From NCBI RefSeq assembly GCF_000424265.1, contig NZ_AUJO01000003.1, positions 1-64,000 on the forward strand: a DNA stretch of 64,000 nt. The letters run 5' to 3'. Made by a program: the position numbers and the translations under genes. Position 1 is the stretch's first letter; each line of letters starts with the position of its first letter. Positions 24,951 to 35,819 of this stretch are shown here, in pieces. The notes beneath the pieces are model-generated. The model was not told the DNA's origin. It did no database searches and saw only the letters and a list, made by a program, of their open reading frames with translations. This stretch comes from Butyrivibrio sp. WCD3002. Its GTDB lineage: Bacteria > Bacillota > Clostridia > Lachnospirales > Lachnospiraceae.

Positions 24951-27900
24951 TCATTTATTAGTCCTTTGCTGATTGAGCTGTACTTTTGCCTCTGTAGCAG
25001 CGCGGCGATGACGATCGCTTCCTCCCTGTTTTTTCATATCACCAAGAACCTTTTGATAGAGTGACTCGTAGTTTGTAAGCTTCTGCTCAGCTTCCATGCT
25101 AAGGTCAGCCTTGCGCTCATACCTAAGAACTCTGTTAGCCATTTTGGGCGATGCTTCCTTAAACATATCAAGCAATCCTTTTGATGCGGCTATGCGGGCA
25201 AAATCAGTATCCTTGATATCTTTGTTTAATGGATCAAATCCTTTTGTCTCCTCTACCAGGAAATCATTCAGACTCTTAACGCATTTTTTATATTTCTCAG
25301 CCATAGAATTCATGTGGTTTTGGAAATCATTCACTCTATCCGGCGGAATCTCCTGACCGTTAAGTGCCTTGAATTCTCTGATGAGCCTGTTTCGTGCTTC
25401 CGTAAACTCTTTTAAATCGTTGACGCAATTGTTATAGGTCTTAGAGCTTCCGTTAAGAATTCTGTGGCGCTTTTTGGTCTCAAACATCTCACGAAGAGAG
25501 TCCAGTCTGTCAGTATTCTCAAAGAAATGCTGCATTTCCATCGAATTATCAAGATCACTCTTTGATAAAGAATCAAGCCCCTTATCGCTCATCTTTGGCA
25601 AATAAGAAATTTGCAGCTTCCCTGATTTCATGGATATTGAATAATCGGACAGCTCATCCATTTTCAGCTTCGATGCCGCAGCTTTCATAAGTCCGGACGT
25701 TGTTTTCGCATTATCTCCCGGATTTTTACCCTGTTTGATATCCTCGTTGAATATCTCTTTTACCTTCTTGGCAAGACGCAGGGAAATCTCTCTTCCAAGT
25801 CCATACCGATTCTCTATTATCTGTGCCATATCATTGACAGTCGAGCCGCGCCTTAGGAAAGCTTCCTTTAGTCTGTTAAAGGTGTCAGTGGCCGTGGTGT
25901 TCTGAGAAGCAAAATAGTTTTCAAGGGACTTTCTCTTAGATAAAGCCTCCATGTAAACCTGTTCCTGCCTCTTATATTCCTTATATACATCAGGATCAAG
26001 ACTACGTATGGCTCCTGAAATAAGCTCCCTTGTCTTATTTCCCTCTGCAAACCATTCAGGTTCAAGTTTACTTCCCTTCTGCATGAGCATGTCCTTAAGC
26101 TTTTTAGCTGTATCACTCATGCTGTAATATGCAAATCCACCATTCCACTCTTTTATTCGATTATTAAGAGTGTCGGTAAGACCAAGCATTTCCGCAGTAG
26201 CTTCTCCAAGAAGAGGATCATCATTTGTTGCATAAGCCGTTCCAAGAGATGCTCCTATACCTTCAAGATATGTAATCAGCTTCTCATCAACAAACATCTC
26301 GGGCGGCATCGTCTTTTTAACTTCTTCATATGACTTTTTATCAATATTCTCAAGCTCAGCCGCTGTAAGACCGGTCTCAGTATTGTTTAAGCCTAAAGCA
26401 TCATACTCTTCAAATTCTTTCCTGGTTTTAAAACGCTCATTTTCTTCTGCTTTTCCTACTGCAAGGAAAATTTTCTCAGGAGTGCATGTATAAGTTTTTA
26501 GATTACGCTCCATCTCTTCTTCAGTTAGCACCTGATTAAAGCCCTTTGCCATTTTCTCTAGGTCTTTTCGTGCTTGTTTTGTCAACACATCACATACAGC
26601 CTGTCCATATAATTCTTTGACTTCATCCAGCTTATAGGTGTCATACATGCCATATGCATTATCAGTAGCTTCTGACATTCCTATACCGCTGAATCTGAGT
26701 GTCAATGCGTTTGCACGGGCTACTTTGAGACCACGTCTTGCATCCTGTTTTCCGGTACTATTAATTTCGTTTGCAGCTTCCAGTTTCCAATCCATGTTTA
26801 GCTTTTGAGCTGTCGTAAAAACATCACGCAATTTGTTTGGATCAGGCACTCCATCAGAATCCTGGAAAAGACGCGCATCCATCTTATCCTGAAGTTTCTG
26901 GAACATGTCTGATCTGCCGAATGTTTCAATCTGCATTACCCGAACATCAGCATAAAATGTGAGTTTCTCTTCAAGAGTCTTCAAATTATCAAAGTGATTG
27001 AGCATTTTTTCAAGTGTCACATCAGGATTTTCATAACCGGAAATATCTAATGTTTCTCCATTTTTTGCCTTATTTTCTGCAACTGTTTTTGCAGACTGGG
27101 CAGCACTTAATGAATCCTGTACTGCTCTTTGGGCAGCTTCCCTGCTTCGTGCTCTGGTATAATCAGCAGCAGATCTGTGCTTATTGCTGTCTCCACCTGC
27201 TCTTGCGCCGCCATAATAATCACCATAAAGATTGCGATATGCACGTATTTCAGTCTGGTGCTGATTTGAAAGTGCAGCAGCAACGGGATCAGTGAGACGT
27301 CTCTGACCCATAAATTCCAGTTCGAGACCTTCTGCAGCTGCGGTTCGTACAAATCCCGTATCAGTACGTTTATCCTCTGCACCGGTACTCATATCAATAG
27401 TAGAGGCATCATTCTCCCTATTATATACAGAACGGTTTAAGTACTCTTCGATTGCAAGCTGACAGCTTTGATACTTATTATAAAGATCAATAAAGTCCTC
27501 CTGTACCTGGATGTTGTGCTCACTGTCAGATACGGGAATATCTCTGGATATGCGATCGATAATCTTGTCTCTGGATTTCTGGAATTCCTCAAGAGCTTCT
27601 TTTGCTCTTGTATAAAACTTAGAATCCGTCCTTACACTATGCTTGGTATCAAACATCCTTTTATATTCATCTACGATCTCAGGATGTTTTATCATTCTTT
27701 TCAGATTATCATCCACCTGGAATGATGAATGCGTCATTCTTTTATCGATAGAATTATAAAGCTTAGTCTCTTCATCAATCTGCTTTGAGATGCGATAAGA
27801 TTCATCTCCAAGTTTATAGCGATTCATGCAATCGAAAACATGCTTTTGAGTTGTTGGCAGGATACCATCATCTGTTTTAAGCTTCCTGTCCATACTTCTC

Positions 27901-30900
27901 ATCAAAGAGACGCCGGCATCAGGCATGGTGATATGCGCAGCCATAAGAGCCATATCGCCTCTTATCTCGCCCATATCCTGTACATAATTGATTTTTACCC
28001 TATTCTCAGCATACTGGGTTGCCCAGTGAGCTACCTGTTCCTCAGCAGCCTTGATTTTTCTGCCTTCCGGCGTTTCAGGGTCGGGCATAGGAAGTTCATC
28101 ATTCACATAATCCTTGGTCAAATCGTGGAGCTTCCTGAGAGAATTGTAAAAATTACTAAACAGTATGGAATTGGCATGACCCGGCCATGCTGCACCGGTA
28201 TCCTCCAGGTGCCTCATTATTTTTCCAAGATCCTGATATTTGTTATGACTCCTCCTGGTCTTTTCATCAAGGCCATTTTGAGCTACCGCTGTATTAGCAC
28301 TAATAGCAGCAGGACTTATATTTAAAGCAGGTGCGCCGGTGGTAGCATTTACTCCATTGGCAGGATTTAAAATATTCCTTACCGTACTGTTTGCTCCACT
28401 ATTAAGCCTGGTATTTTCGCGCGGAGGTGCCACATACTGACCATAGTTCAACTGCATCTGAGCAAGCATAATGACTTCAGGACTGATACCGGGATACTCT
28501 TCAGGCACCAGTACCTCATTGACCATACCGCCGCCATCTACTGTGGTAAGAGTATTAAGATTGCGCGCAGGAGCCTGGTTAACTGCACCTGCCTGAGGGT
28601 TGCCTGCTACCGGCTGTGCTACCTGCGGATATGGCTGGTGCATAATTGCCATGTTCACGTTTTGTGGGAACTTGGTCATGTGAGTTGTCTGATACTTAGT
28701 TTCGACACCCGTAATCGAATGCACAAAATTCAGAGTAAGTCTGTCGTTATCAGGGCGTGCTTCACCATTCCACCACTGTCCATTTGGATTTGGTATCTGT
28801 TCGTCAACATTAACTTTTCCGTTGTTGTCCACAGTAATCTCAGGGTGGTCTGCAAATTCCGCAACCTTTCCATCCGGAGTCTTATGGAGATCAGAAAGCC
28901 ATACAAGTGACATTCTGTGATTGCCCTTACTGGAAGCCGCATCAACAAGATCTGACAAGCGGTAATAGTGGTTCTTGTTAGGCTCTGCATACATGGGAAG
29001 GCGTGACCTTGTAAGAGAATCCTTACATATCACATGGTCTCCCTCTATACCAACAATGGTCATAAAATGCCCGTTTATATTTATGCCAACCGGTGAACGG
29101 TCATCTAAAAGAGCTCCTCTTATCTTGTTTTTCAGAAGGGCTGTCACTTCCTGAATTTCATTTGGCTGTGCATTTGCAGGCACCATCAGGGTGTAATCAT
29201 TCATGGCTGTGTTAGGAGCCACGTTCATAAGAAGGTCAGCCTTGTGGAAAGGAGTACCGCCGATATCGTTATTCAGCTCATCGGTGAAATCAGTATCAAG
29301 GTCTCCTGCTTCCTGGGCATTAACATTTTGGCGGAACGCTCTTATCTCTTCCTGAGAGATATTTACGCCCCTTGTCCCAAGCATGTTTTTAAAGGCTACG
29401 GAGTAACATCCGTTGCCACTGCTCTGATAGTCATCCTGTACAGCATTTTTAAGGATGATGCGATCACCGTTTACTTCCGGAGCTTCCGGTACAGGCGGCA
29501 CCTGTCCGTTCTTACTCCTTTGTCCATATTCTTTTTGAACATTATTTACCTGTCTAAGAAGTGCTACTCTCTGATTCAGGTAATCCACATAAATTCTGCC
29601 TGCATTCCTAAGCTGCTCCATGTTGTCATCACGGAATCTTCTGACAAGCTCAGGATCGGCAGAGTTCAAAACAGTTCTTGGTATGGTAGTATCATTTGCA
29701 TTAATGAAAATCTCTCCGTTCGGATATCTGATAGGAGCACTTACATTGACGCTGCGACTTCCGACTTTTCCCTTAAGAGCTTTATAAGTTTCTTCGTTTT
29801 CAACTCCCGTTGAAAACTCTTCAAGACCATCCTCAGAAATGCCTGCACTCTCGCCAAAATCCACATCATATTCTTTACCAAAATCTATTTCGATCTGATG
29901 CTCTTCATTATCTGAATCGATTTCAAACTCAAATTGATCTGAATCATGAGCTATTTTTTCCGCAACAACTCCATTTAGCTGCTCACGTCTTCTGTTACGG
30001 TAATATTCCATATCAGATTTACGCTCGGAGCTAAGCTCATTATTTTCGCCAAGCATAACAGCGTAATGTGTAAGTGAAGCAAGGGTCATGCCACTGGCGG
30101 TTTCAGGTCTGTTAAGCCCTGCTGCCCTGTCAATAATCTGAATATTCTCAAAAGGCTTACGCAATGCATCCGCTCTTCTTCTACCAACAGAATTATTCGG
30201 AATATGCTGCAAGTAATTATCGATATTTTGTCTGGCGGTTTCAGCCTTCTGTTTAAGCGCCGCCTTGTTTTCAGCTGTCATGACAGGAAGCGTACCATTT
30301 GCTCCGGGTGTCGCATATTTCTGAAATTCTGTAATAAACTCACTTAAGCTGTTTTTAGCATTTGTATAGCCTTCGTCATTATATCTCTGGTTATCTGCAT
30401 TATCCAGATTTTCCAGTGTTCTTTGACAATCAGTAAAGTCTGTCCTGTAGCTTCGCACTCTGCTACCGGGACCGGCATATCCGGTGTATTCACTAAGATT
30501 GCCTTCCTTTTCCCTTTCAGTTGCAGCAGCGCGGAAGTTGTTATGAATGGAATTACCGAGTTCTCCCTGGGTTCTGCCGGCAACGACAATGTTTCCCAGA
30601 TTATTTATTGTATTCCCGGGTACAATGTTGCCTTCATTTGTGCGGATAACGGCTCTTATCTGCACATTAAGCGAACTATCAGCAAGGCTATGGAGTATCT
30701 CAGCCTCGATCATAGTGTCACGTTCTTTTTCAGGATAGTTTTGATATTTCTCGGCAAAAACTTCATTCGCCGGTTTTCCGTCTATCAGGAAAACAGAGAG
30801 CGGATGCATACCTGCCTGTTTTAATAGTTCGCGCTGCTCAGGCTGAATAAATTTGCCGACTGTCTTTTCAAAATAGTCATGAGTATCGTTAAATTCGTAC

Positions 30901-33900
30901 TCGCTAAGCCCGGCAGCATCGCCTGCAGGTATAGGAATATCTCTCCATGCTTCTGTTAAGAAGAAAGGAAGATCATCCAGATCTGATATCATGATATCCG
31001 AATTCATGCTCATGACCTCAGCATGAATAGACCCGTTATAATTAGCGGTACTTGCCTGTGCAGCTTCAAGATTGGTTTTTATTTCCGGAACATTAGATGT
31101 ACCGCGAACAGGAATGATATCTATAGTTCCATTTTCACCGGGTCTTGCCATATCTACCTTATGGCCGTTCATAAGCTCTCGCAGCACAAGAGCTTTCTTT
31201 TGTCCATCCGTAAATTCTTCAGGATTGTTATCCATTGAAGTTATGTAGTCATTGATGTTCTTTCCATCAATAAAGATGTGCTTATTGATATCGCGGTTAT
31301 TACCACTCATCTCAAAAAGCTTATCATCACTGTAAACCATGCTAAGAAGCGCATCTATGTGTTTTTCTGCAAACCTCACATCTTCTCTTGTCATGTTTGC
31401 AAGCTGTTTCTGACGGAAGCTTTGGCTAATCCCCTGAGGTTCATCCTGAATATCAATAACGCCTTCAGTATGAGCTTTATTATTCCGGGCAGCATAGCTT
31501 TCAAAAGCATCCTCACTGATGCCAATACGATTTAAGACGTTTCCAAAGGCAGTTCGTCTTTCCGGATTCTTTATGGAATCCATATTGAATTCATGCCTTT
31601 CAAGAATAGCCTGCATAGCTTCTGACATAGCAGCAAGCTCAGTATCTACAGCTTCTTTTCTGTTCTTCAGATCCAGCTTGGTCTGAAGTACATGTGTATT
31701 TATGGCATGTAACGTATCTCTGGTCGGCCTGTTTTGCGGAGTATCATCCATTAACCTGACCGTTTCCGCGTTATCAGCAGCGATTTTGTCATAAATCGCG
31801 AAATCTGTTTCGAACTCTCTGCTTCGGCGCAGCAGATCCTCATACTCTTTATGCAGAATATCAAAGGTCTCCTTCTCCTCCGGTGAAAGAGCATTTCTTC
31901 TTTCAATTAAATGATTATTGATCTGTGTAGCTGCCCTTATGCGACCAGGATAACTGATTCCGGCATTTTCAAGCTCCGCTTTTGCAGCATTAAACATCTG
32001 CTCGGCACGAGTGTTCAAAACCAGGTCATCCTTTTCAGTATTATCCAGTACTCTGTTTTTACCAACGCCGGCAAATATGTTTTCATCTGCTTCCAGACGG
32101 AAATTATGGAGCTGCTTAAATCCCGGGGCATCATCAATAAAAGGACTTTCCTTCATATAATAATTCTTGAAATCCTCTTCGCTTGAATATATGCCTATAG
32201 CAGGTTTGTCTGTAACAGCAGGATGCTCCGCCACCTTAAGTCCATCCGGCGCGAATGCTTCGATTGTGATGTATTTCTTATTTCCTTCCTTATCATTAAA
32301 GCTGCCTACTACAGGAACTTTATGATAGTTCCACTTAAGTGTTCTTTCTTCATTTGAAAAGTCAACGCCCTGATTATGCAGTTCCTGCCTGAAGTCCACA
32401 AGATAGCTGTTTTTCTCTTCTTCCGCGGGAACGTTATTACCTCTCCTGCGCTCTGCCTCATTTGCAAGCTTAGTATATCCGTTCAGGAAGTGCTCACTGC
32501 CACTGCATTCCGTTGGCAAAATGATATTCATTTCTTTTTCAGGATCTATATTGGCAAAACGAATAAGTTCATCCTTTGCCCTGAAGTACATATCATAGTT
32601 GTCCTGGAAAAGAGTTCCTCCCTCTTCCTTTTCTCTGCGTCTCTTAATGTCCGGACTGACGGCATGTCCCTTCTCACCAATAAGCTCTGCTTCCCTGAAA
32701 TTCCTTGCGTTCTTTTCCCAAAGAGATTGCAAATTTGAAATGTCAAAAGCTTTGGTATAGGCACCCGGGAAATGCAAATCATTGGCATTTGGATGATGCT
32801 GCAGATCAAAATCCATCGCAGCCTGGCAGAAATTCTTGAAGTCATCCCTTTCGTTCATAGGGATACTAAATTCTCTGCATAGCCAGTTAAGAGCAGACTC
32901 CTTTAGTTTTTCCGGGTCTCTCTCAAAGGGATGATCGGGATCCTTCACAGCGGACAAATCGCTTCCGAATCGTCTTGTCATCTCCCTCAAAAAGCTGAGG
33001 CCACGGTCATAGTTTATTGTTCCGTCCGAATTAACGAATTTCTGAGCCAGCCCCTTCATAAATCTGTTATGATTTACGCGAAGCTTGAATTCTTTACCAT
33101 TTGGTCCATCGCATCCATACTCAGGAAGCTTGGGATACATATTGTAAGTGCCGCTTCCTGGATTTGTTTCATTAAAATAGAAGTACTTCCCTGCGGAACC
33201 ACTTTCGATACTTGTCTTTATTTCTTTTTCTACCTGCATCGTCCCAAAGAAGGCGCCACCACTGACCTGACCATTATTTTCAGGTGCATTGATAACAGCC
33301 CCGCCAGAAACCACAGGTGTGCCGGTGGATGTCACTCCTGCAGCGGAACTAAGATATGGTTTAGGTGCTTTTTCCTGTTCGATCTGTGTGTGAATCTTTT
33401 CATTGTTAGCTTCTACATTTTTCCTGACTTCTTCAGGCACAGTAAGAAAAAGAGGGCCATCAGCTTCAAATACAGGCAAAGGTCTGAATCCGGTCCTGGT
33501 ATACCTTGGCTCTGTTGACTTAGTTTCCTCTAAATACTGCTCGATGTGCTCCTTTGGAATATCAGAATATGGACCACTTTGCAGATTCTTAAGTGCGGAT
33601 TTTTCTTTTTTGTCATAGATACCGTTTATTGCAGTATATCCCCACTCATTTGCAGCAAAATTCTTCCATGCATCGCTTACTTCATTCAGTTCTTTTAGCT
33701 TTTTAGCAGCTTCTGAATGCTGCAATGCCATGTCATAAGCAATATCCCACATCAGGTTGGTATTATCACGTACACTCCTGAGTGCATAGTTGTCACTTAA
33801 CATAAGTATGTCATGCCACCTGTCAACCTCTTTGCCCATCTCAATTTTGGCTGCCAGCTGCTGCTTTAATAATTCCTCTGTAAATCCTTCGATAAATCTT

Positions 33901-35669
33901 CCAAATCTGTCGACGCCCTGTTCTGCACCCAACATTTTAGAAGCCATAAAAGCTTTTGCAGCATTTTTGTCAGCCTCAGGCGCATTCGGAGCAAGGCACC
34001 CGGACATATATCTTACGAATTCCGGCATTGTCCCGAAATTCTGCAGTCTATACATCTCCTTATGGGCTTCTTTATTGTAATTCTTGTATACACGCTTGGG
34101 AATTCTGAAACCTTCTACATCTTTTTTCTGATCCTCGGCAGTGTATTCCTTTGGCTTATACTCATCTCCTTTGAGGGACTCGAGCTTCTCCGGCTTTCCA
34201 AGGAACATCTTTTCCTTATCGGAAAGTTCAGTATTTGCCCTATTCTTTAGAGTTCCAACTATTACACTATAATCTTTAAAACTGGTGTTGTTGATAGCAG
34301 CAGGAAGTGGTTCAACAATTGTCGCCAGATTACTGAGAAGCGCCGTTCTCTCAGCCTCATTTTTAGGAACAGCATTGACTACTTTATCAAGTTCAACCTG
34401 AACTTTTGCGGCCATAGTAATATCCTCGTCAGTAGGTTCATCTACCTGGGGTTTTTTAGGCTCGCTAATACCAAGGACTCCGCCATTTTCCCGGTCATTC
34501 TGGTAGTCCTGGAGGTCCTTGCGATACTTATTCCATTTTTCTTTACTATACTGAATACTATTCTGATGATGTTTGACCATTGCTGCCACATTGCCTACCG
34601 CATCCACATCATTCATTGCCCAGCCATTTGGTATCATGGTCAGTCTTGCATCATTGGCAGTCTTAATACCTCCAAAAGCATTTCTAACACCAATAATATC
34701 TATTTCACTGCGTTCGATATACCCCAAAAAAGCTTCCTTCATCTCGGGGTCAGCTGTATTGTACTGAAGTTTAGTGATACCTCTTTGAACCTTGGCTATG
34801 TTGCGCATCATAAATTCACGATGTGCTATATCTTCCTGCTCACTGAGATTACCGCCGTCAAGCTTTATTTGATAATCCTGTTTCTTCGAAAGAGCTTGTG
34901 CACCCAAAGACGGAATATGAAAATAAGGAAACACATTGCTGACTTCTTCCTGCTTTTCAATGGTGTTAACAGGGTCCGGATCATTAGCTTTAAGATTGTG
35001 CAGAGTTGTAGGTAATGTCGCTATATCCAAAACTGATGTATCATGATCAATATCCTGGCTGTATTCCACATCAGCGAAACTACCTTTTATCATGTAGTCC
35101 ACCTTATCAACCATTTCCCTATAATAACGGGCTTCTATCTGCTTTTTGGTATAACCCTTATCAGGATCAAGATCATGCTCATCTTTCTCATAAGCCTTCA
35201 ATTTTTCTTTGGCTTTTTTTGATATTTTTTCAAGGATTGGTAATAAATCCTTACCGGACTGCTCAGTGCAAGTGGTAGCAATATGATCGTTTCGAGTGAA
35301 ATCCATTTCGAACAGAGCATTTTTCCTGTAAGTTTTTTCATTTTTATCATAAATATTTAAGAGCTCATCCAGATATCCCTGCCACTCAGCCTTTTCATCA
35401 CGATTATTCGAAAGCCTGATCATATTATCAATAAGCGGTACAAACGTTGAAAACGTGTCAGCACCAAAATTGAAAGTGTTTTTTCCGGAATTTTGCTGAC
35501 CTTTATAGACCCTGGTCATGAGTTCACGATCAAGCTCTTCTGCTGCCTTCTTCATTTCTGCGAAGGTTACATATTCCTTATCATACTTCGCGACGATTTC
35601 ATTAAAATCTTTCCGCTGTTGTTCTGTGGCAAATTTCTTTTTGGTTGTGATCTTTATTTTGAAACCCAT
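24951..35669 (-). CDS. giant modular protein with an internal C39/papain-like cysteine peptidase domain
   Basis: 3572 residues; I do not recognise the family. No signal peptide and no obvious membrane helix; mostly charged helix with Pro/Asn/Gly-rich linkers (about 780-820 and after 2300). Around 2075-2235 a C39-like cysteine peptidase signature is visible: a Gln six residues before Cys2088 (QSSGNGCYSVAF), His2201 in NGHFMTIVGIEGD, and Asp2217 in ICKDS. Order and spacing fit the C39/papain fold. Two duplications are seen: an IDGK-containing module near 1450-1650, and a helical module near 2600-2850 repeated at about 3350-3572. Strong ribosome binding site AAAGGGGGAG 8 nt before the ATG. Monocistronic. 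It could be a large effector, polymorphic-toxin-like factor or intracellular scaffold; function not assigned. Confidence 0.85.
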   Translation of the reverse strand: MGFKIKITTKKKFATEQQRKDFNEIVAKYDKEYVTFAEMKKAAEELDRELMTRVYKGQQNSGKNTFNFGADTFSTFVPLIDNMIRLSNNRDEKAEWQGYLDELLNIYDKNEKTYRKNALFEMDFTRNDHIATTCTEQSGKDLLPILEKISKKAKEKLKAYEKDEHDLDPDKGYTKKQIEARYYREMVDKVDYMIKGSFADVEYSQDIDHDTSVLDIATLPTTLHNLKANDPDPVNTIEKQEEVSNVFPYFHIPSLGAQALSKKQDYQIKLDGGNLSEQEDIAHREFMMRNIAKVQRGITKLQYNTADPEMKEAFLGYIERSEIDIIGVRNAFGGIKTANDARLTMIPNGWAMNDVDAVGNVAAMVKHHQNSIQYSKEKWNKYRKDLQDYQNDRENGGVLGISEPKKPQVDEPTDEDITMAAKVQVELDKVVNAVPKNEAERTALLSNLATIVEPLPAAINNTSFKDYSVIVGTLKNRANTELSDKEKMFLGKPEKLESLKGDEYKPKEYTAEDQKKDVEGFRIPKRVYKNYNKEAHKEMYRLQNFGTMPEFVRYMSGCLAPNAPEADKNAAKAFMASKMLGAEQGVDRFGRFIEGFTEELLKQQLAAKIEMGKEVDRWHDILMLSDNYALRSVRDNTNLMWDIAYDMALQHSEAAKKLKELNEVSDAWKNFAANEWGYTAINGIYDKKEKSALKNLQSGPYSDIPKEHIEQYLEETKSTEPRYTRTGFRPLPVFEADGPLFLTVPEEVRKNVEANNEKIHTQIEQEKAPKPYLSSAAGVTSTGTPVVSGGAVINAPENNGQVSGGAFFGTMQVEKEIKTSIESGSAGKYFYFNETNPGSGTYNMYPKLPEYGCDGPNGKEFKLRVNHNRFMKGLAQKFVNSDGTINYDRGLSFLREMTRRFGSDLSAVKDPDHPFERDPEKLKESALNWLCREFSIPMNERDDFKNFCQAAMDFDLQHHPNANDLHFPGAYTKAFDISNLQSLWEKNARNFREAELIGEKGHAVSPDIKRRREKEEGGTLFQDNYDMYFRAKDELIRFANIDPEKEMNIILPTECSGSEHFLNGYTKLANEAERRRGNNVPAEEEKNSYLVDFRQELHNQGVDFSNEERTLKWNYHKVPVVGSFNDKEGNKKYITIEAFAPDGLKVAEHPAVTDKPAIGIYSSEEDFKNYYMKESPFIDDAPGFKQLHNFRLEADENIFAGVGKNRVLDNTEKDDLVLNTRAEQMFNAAKAELENAGISYPGRIRAATQINNHLIERRNALSPEEKETFDILHKEYEDLLRRSREFETDFAIYDKIAADNAETVRLMDDTPQNRPTRDTLHAINTHVLQTKLDLKNRKEAVDTELAAMSEAMQAILERHEFNMDSIKNPERRTAFGNVLNRIGISEDAFESYAARNNKAHTEGVIDIQDEPQGISQSFRQKQLANMTREDVRFAEKHIDALLSMVYSDDKLFEMSGNNRDINKHIFIDGKNINDYITSMDNNPEEFTDGQKKALVLRELMNGHKVDMARPGENGTIDIIPVRGTSNVPEIKTNLEAAQASTANYNGSIHAEVMSMNSDIMISDLDDLPFFLTEAWRDIPIPAGDAAGLSEYEFNDTHDYFEKTVGKFIQPEQRELLKQAGMHPLSVFLIDGKPANEVFAEKYQNYPEKERDTMIEAEILHSLADSSLNVQIRAVIRTNEGNIVPGNTINNLGNIVVAGRTQGELGNSIHNNFRAAATEREKEGNLSEYTGYAGPGSRVRSYRTDFTDCQRTLENLDNADNQRYNDEGYTNAKNSLSEFITEFQKYATPGANGTLPVMTAENKAALKQKAETARQNIDNYLQHIPNNSVGRRRADALRKPFENIQIIDRAAGLNRPETASGMTLASLTHYAVMLGENNELSSERKSDMEYYRNRRREQLNGVVAEKIAHDSDQFEFEIDSDNEEHQIEIDFGKEYDVDFGESAGISEDGLEEFSTGVENEETYKALKGKVGSRSVNVSAPIRYPNGEIFINANDTTIPRTVLNSADPELVRRFRDDNMEQLRNAGRIYVDYLNQRVALLRQVNNVQKEYGQRSKNGQVPPVPEAPEVNGDRIILKNAVQDDYQSSGNGCYSVAFKNMLGTRGVNISQEEIRAFRQNVNAQEAGDLDTDFTDELNNDIGGTPFHKADLLMNVAPNTAMNDYTLMVPANAQPNEIQEVTALLKNKIRGALLDDRSPVGININGHFMTIVGIEGDHVICKDSLTRSRLPMYAEPNKNHYYRLSDLVDAASSKGNHRMSLVWLSDLHKTPDGKVAEFADHPEITVDNNGKVNVDEQIPNPNGQWWNGEARPDNDRLTLNFVHSITGVETKYQTTHMTKFPQNVNMAIMHQPYPQVAQPVAGNPQAGAVNQAPARNLNTLTTVDGGGMVNEVLVPEEYPGISPEVIMLAQMQLNYGQYVAPPRENTRLNSGANSTVRNILNPANGVNATTGAPALNISPAAISANTAVAQNGLDEKTRRSHNKYQDLGKIMRHLEDTGAAWPGHANSILFSNFYNSLRKLHDLTKDYVNDELPMPDPETPEGRKIKAAEEQVAHWATQYAENRVKINYVQDMGEIRGDMALMAAHITMPDAGVSLMRSMDRKLKTDDGILPTTQKHVFDCMNRYKLGDESYRISKQIDEETKLYNSIDKRMTHSSFQVDDNLKRMIKHPEIVDEYKRMFDTKHSVRTDSKFYTRAKEALEEFQKSRDKIIDRISRDIPVSDSEHNIQVQEDFIDLYNKYQSCQLAIEEYLNRSVYNRENDASTIDMSTGAEDKRTDTGFVRTAAAEGLELEFMGQRRLTDPVAAALSNQHQTEIRAYRNLYGDYYGGARAGGDSNKHRSAADYTRARSREAAQRAVQDSLSAAQSAKTVAENKAKNGETLDISGYENPDVTLEKMLNHFDNLKTLEEKLTFYADVRVMQIETFGRSDMFQKLQDKMDARLFQDSDGVPDPNKLRDVFTTAQKLNMDWKLEAANEINSTGKQDARRGLKVARANALTLRFSGIGMSEATDNAYGMYDTYKLDEVKELYGQAVCDVLTKQARKDLEKMAKGFNQVLTEEEMERNLKTYTCTPEKIFLAVGKAEENERFKTRKEFEEYDALGLNNTETGLTAAELENIDKKSYEEVKKTMPPEMFVDEKLITYLEGIGASLGTAYATNDDPLLGEATAEMLGLTDTLNNRIKEWNGGFAYYSMSDTAKKLKDMLMQKGSKLEPEWFAEGNKTRELISGAIRSLDPDVYKEYKRQEQVYMEALSKRKSLENYFASQNTTATDTFNRLKEAFLRRGSTVNDMAQIIENRYGLGREISLRLAKKVKEIFNEDIKQGKNPGDNAKTTSGLMKAAASKLKMDELSDYSISMKSGKLQISYLPKMSDKGLDSLSKSDLDNSMEMQHFFENTDRLDSLREMFETKKRHRILNGSSKTYNNCVNDLKEFTEARNRLIREFKALNGQEIPPDRVNDFQNHMNSMAEKYKKCVKSLNDFLVEETKGFDPLNKDIKDTDFARIAASKGLLDMFKEASPKMANRVLRYERKADLSMEAEQKLTNYESLYQKVLGDMKKQGGSDRHRRAATEAKVQLNQQRTNK

Positions 35670-35788
35670 ATATCTATCTCCCCCTTTGAGATAAGAATTA
35701 TTACGTTTGCATCAGTATGAAGATTTTTATCCTCTATAATATTATATGCAAAAAGGGCATCTAATTACACGGTGTTCCAAATAAAATA

Positions 35789-35811
35789 GCGGTTGACAAA
35801 ATGCCAACCGC
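35789..35811 (-). terminator. terminator behind rlmD
   Basis: Perfect 7-bp stem GCGGTTG/CAACCGC, followed on the minus strand by TATTTTATTT. Confidence 0.65.
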
Positions 35812-35819
35812 ACCTAAAC

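Noticed and set aside
27840-28325. 161-codon plus-strand frame within the giant gene
   Set aside because: Opposite strand of a continuous real frame and no start signal. Similar frames at 29244, 30423, 32931 and 34566 were dropped for the same reason.
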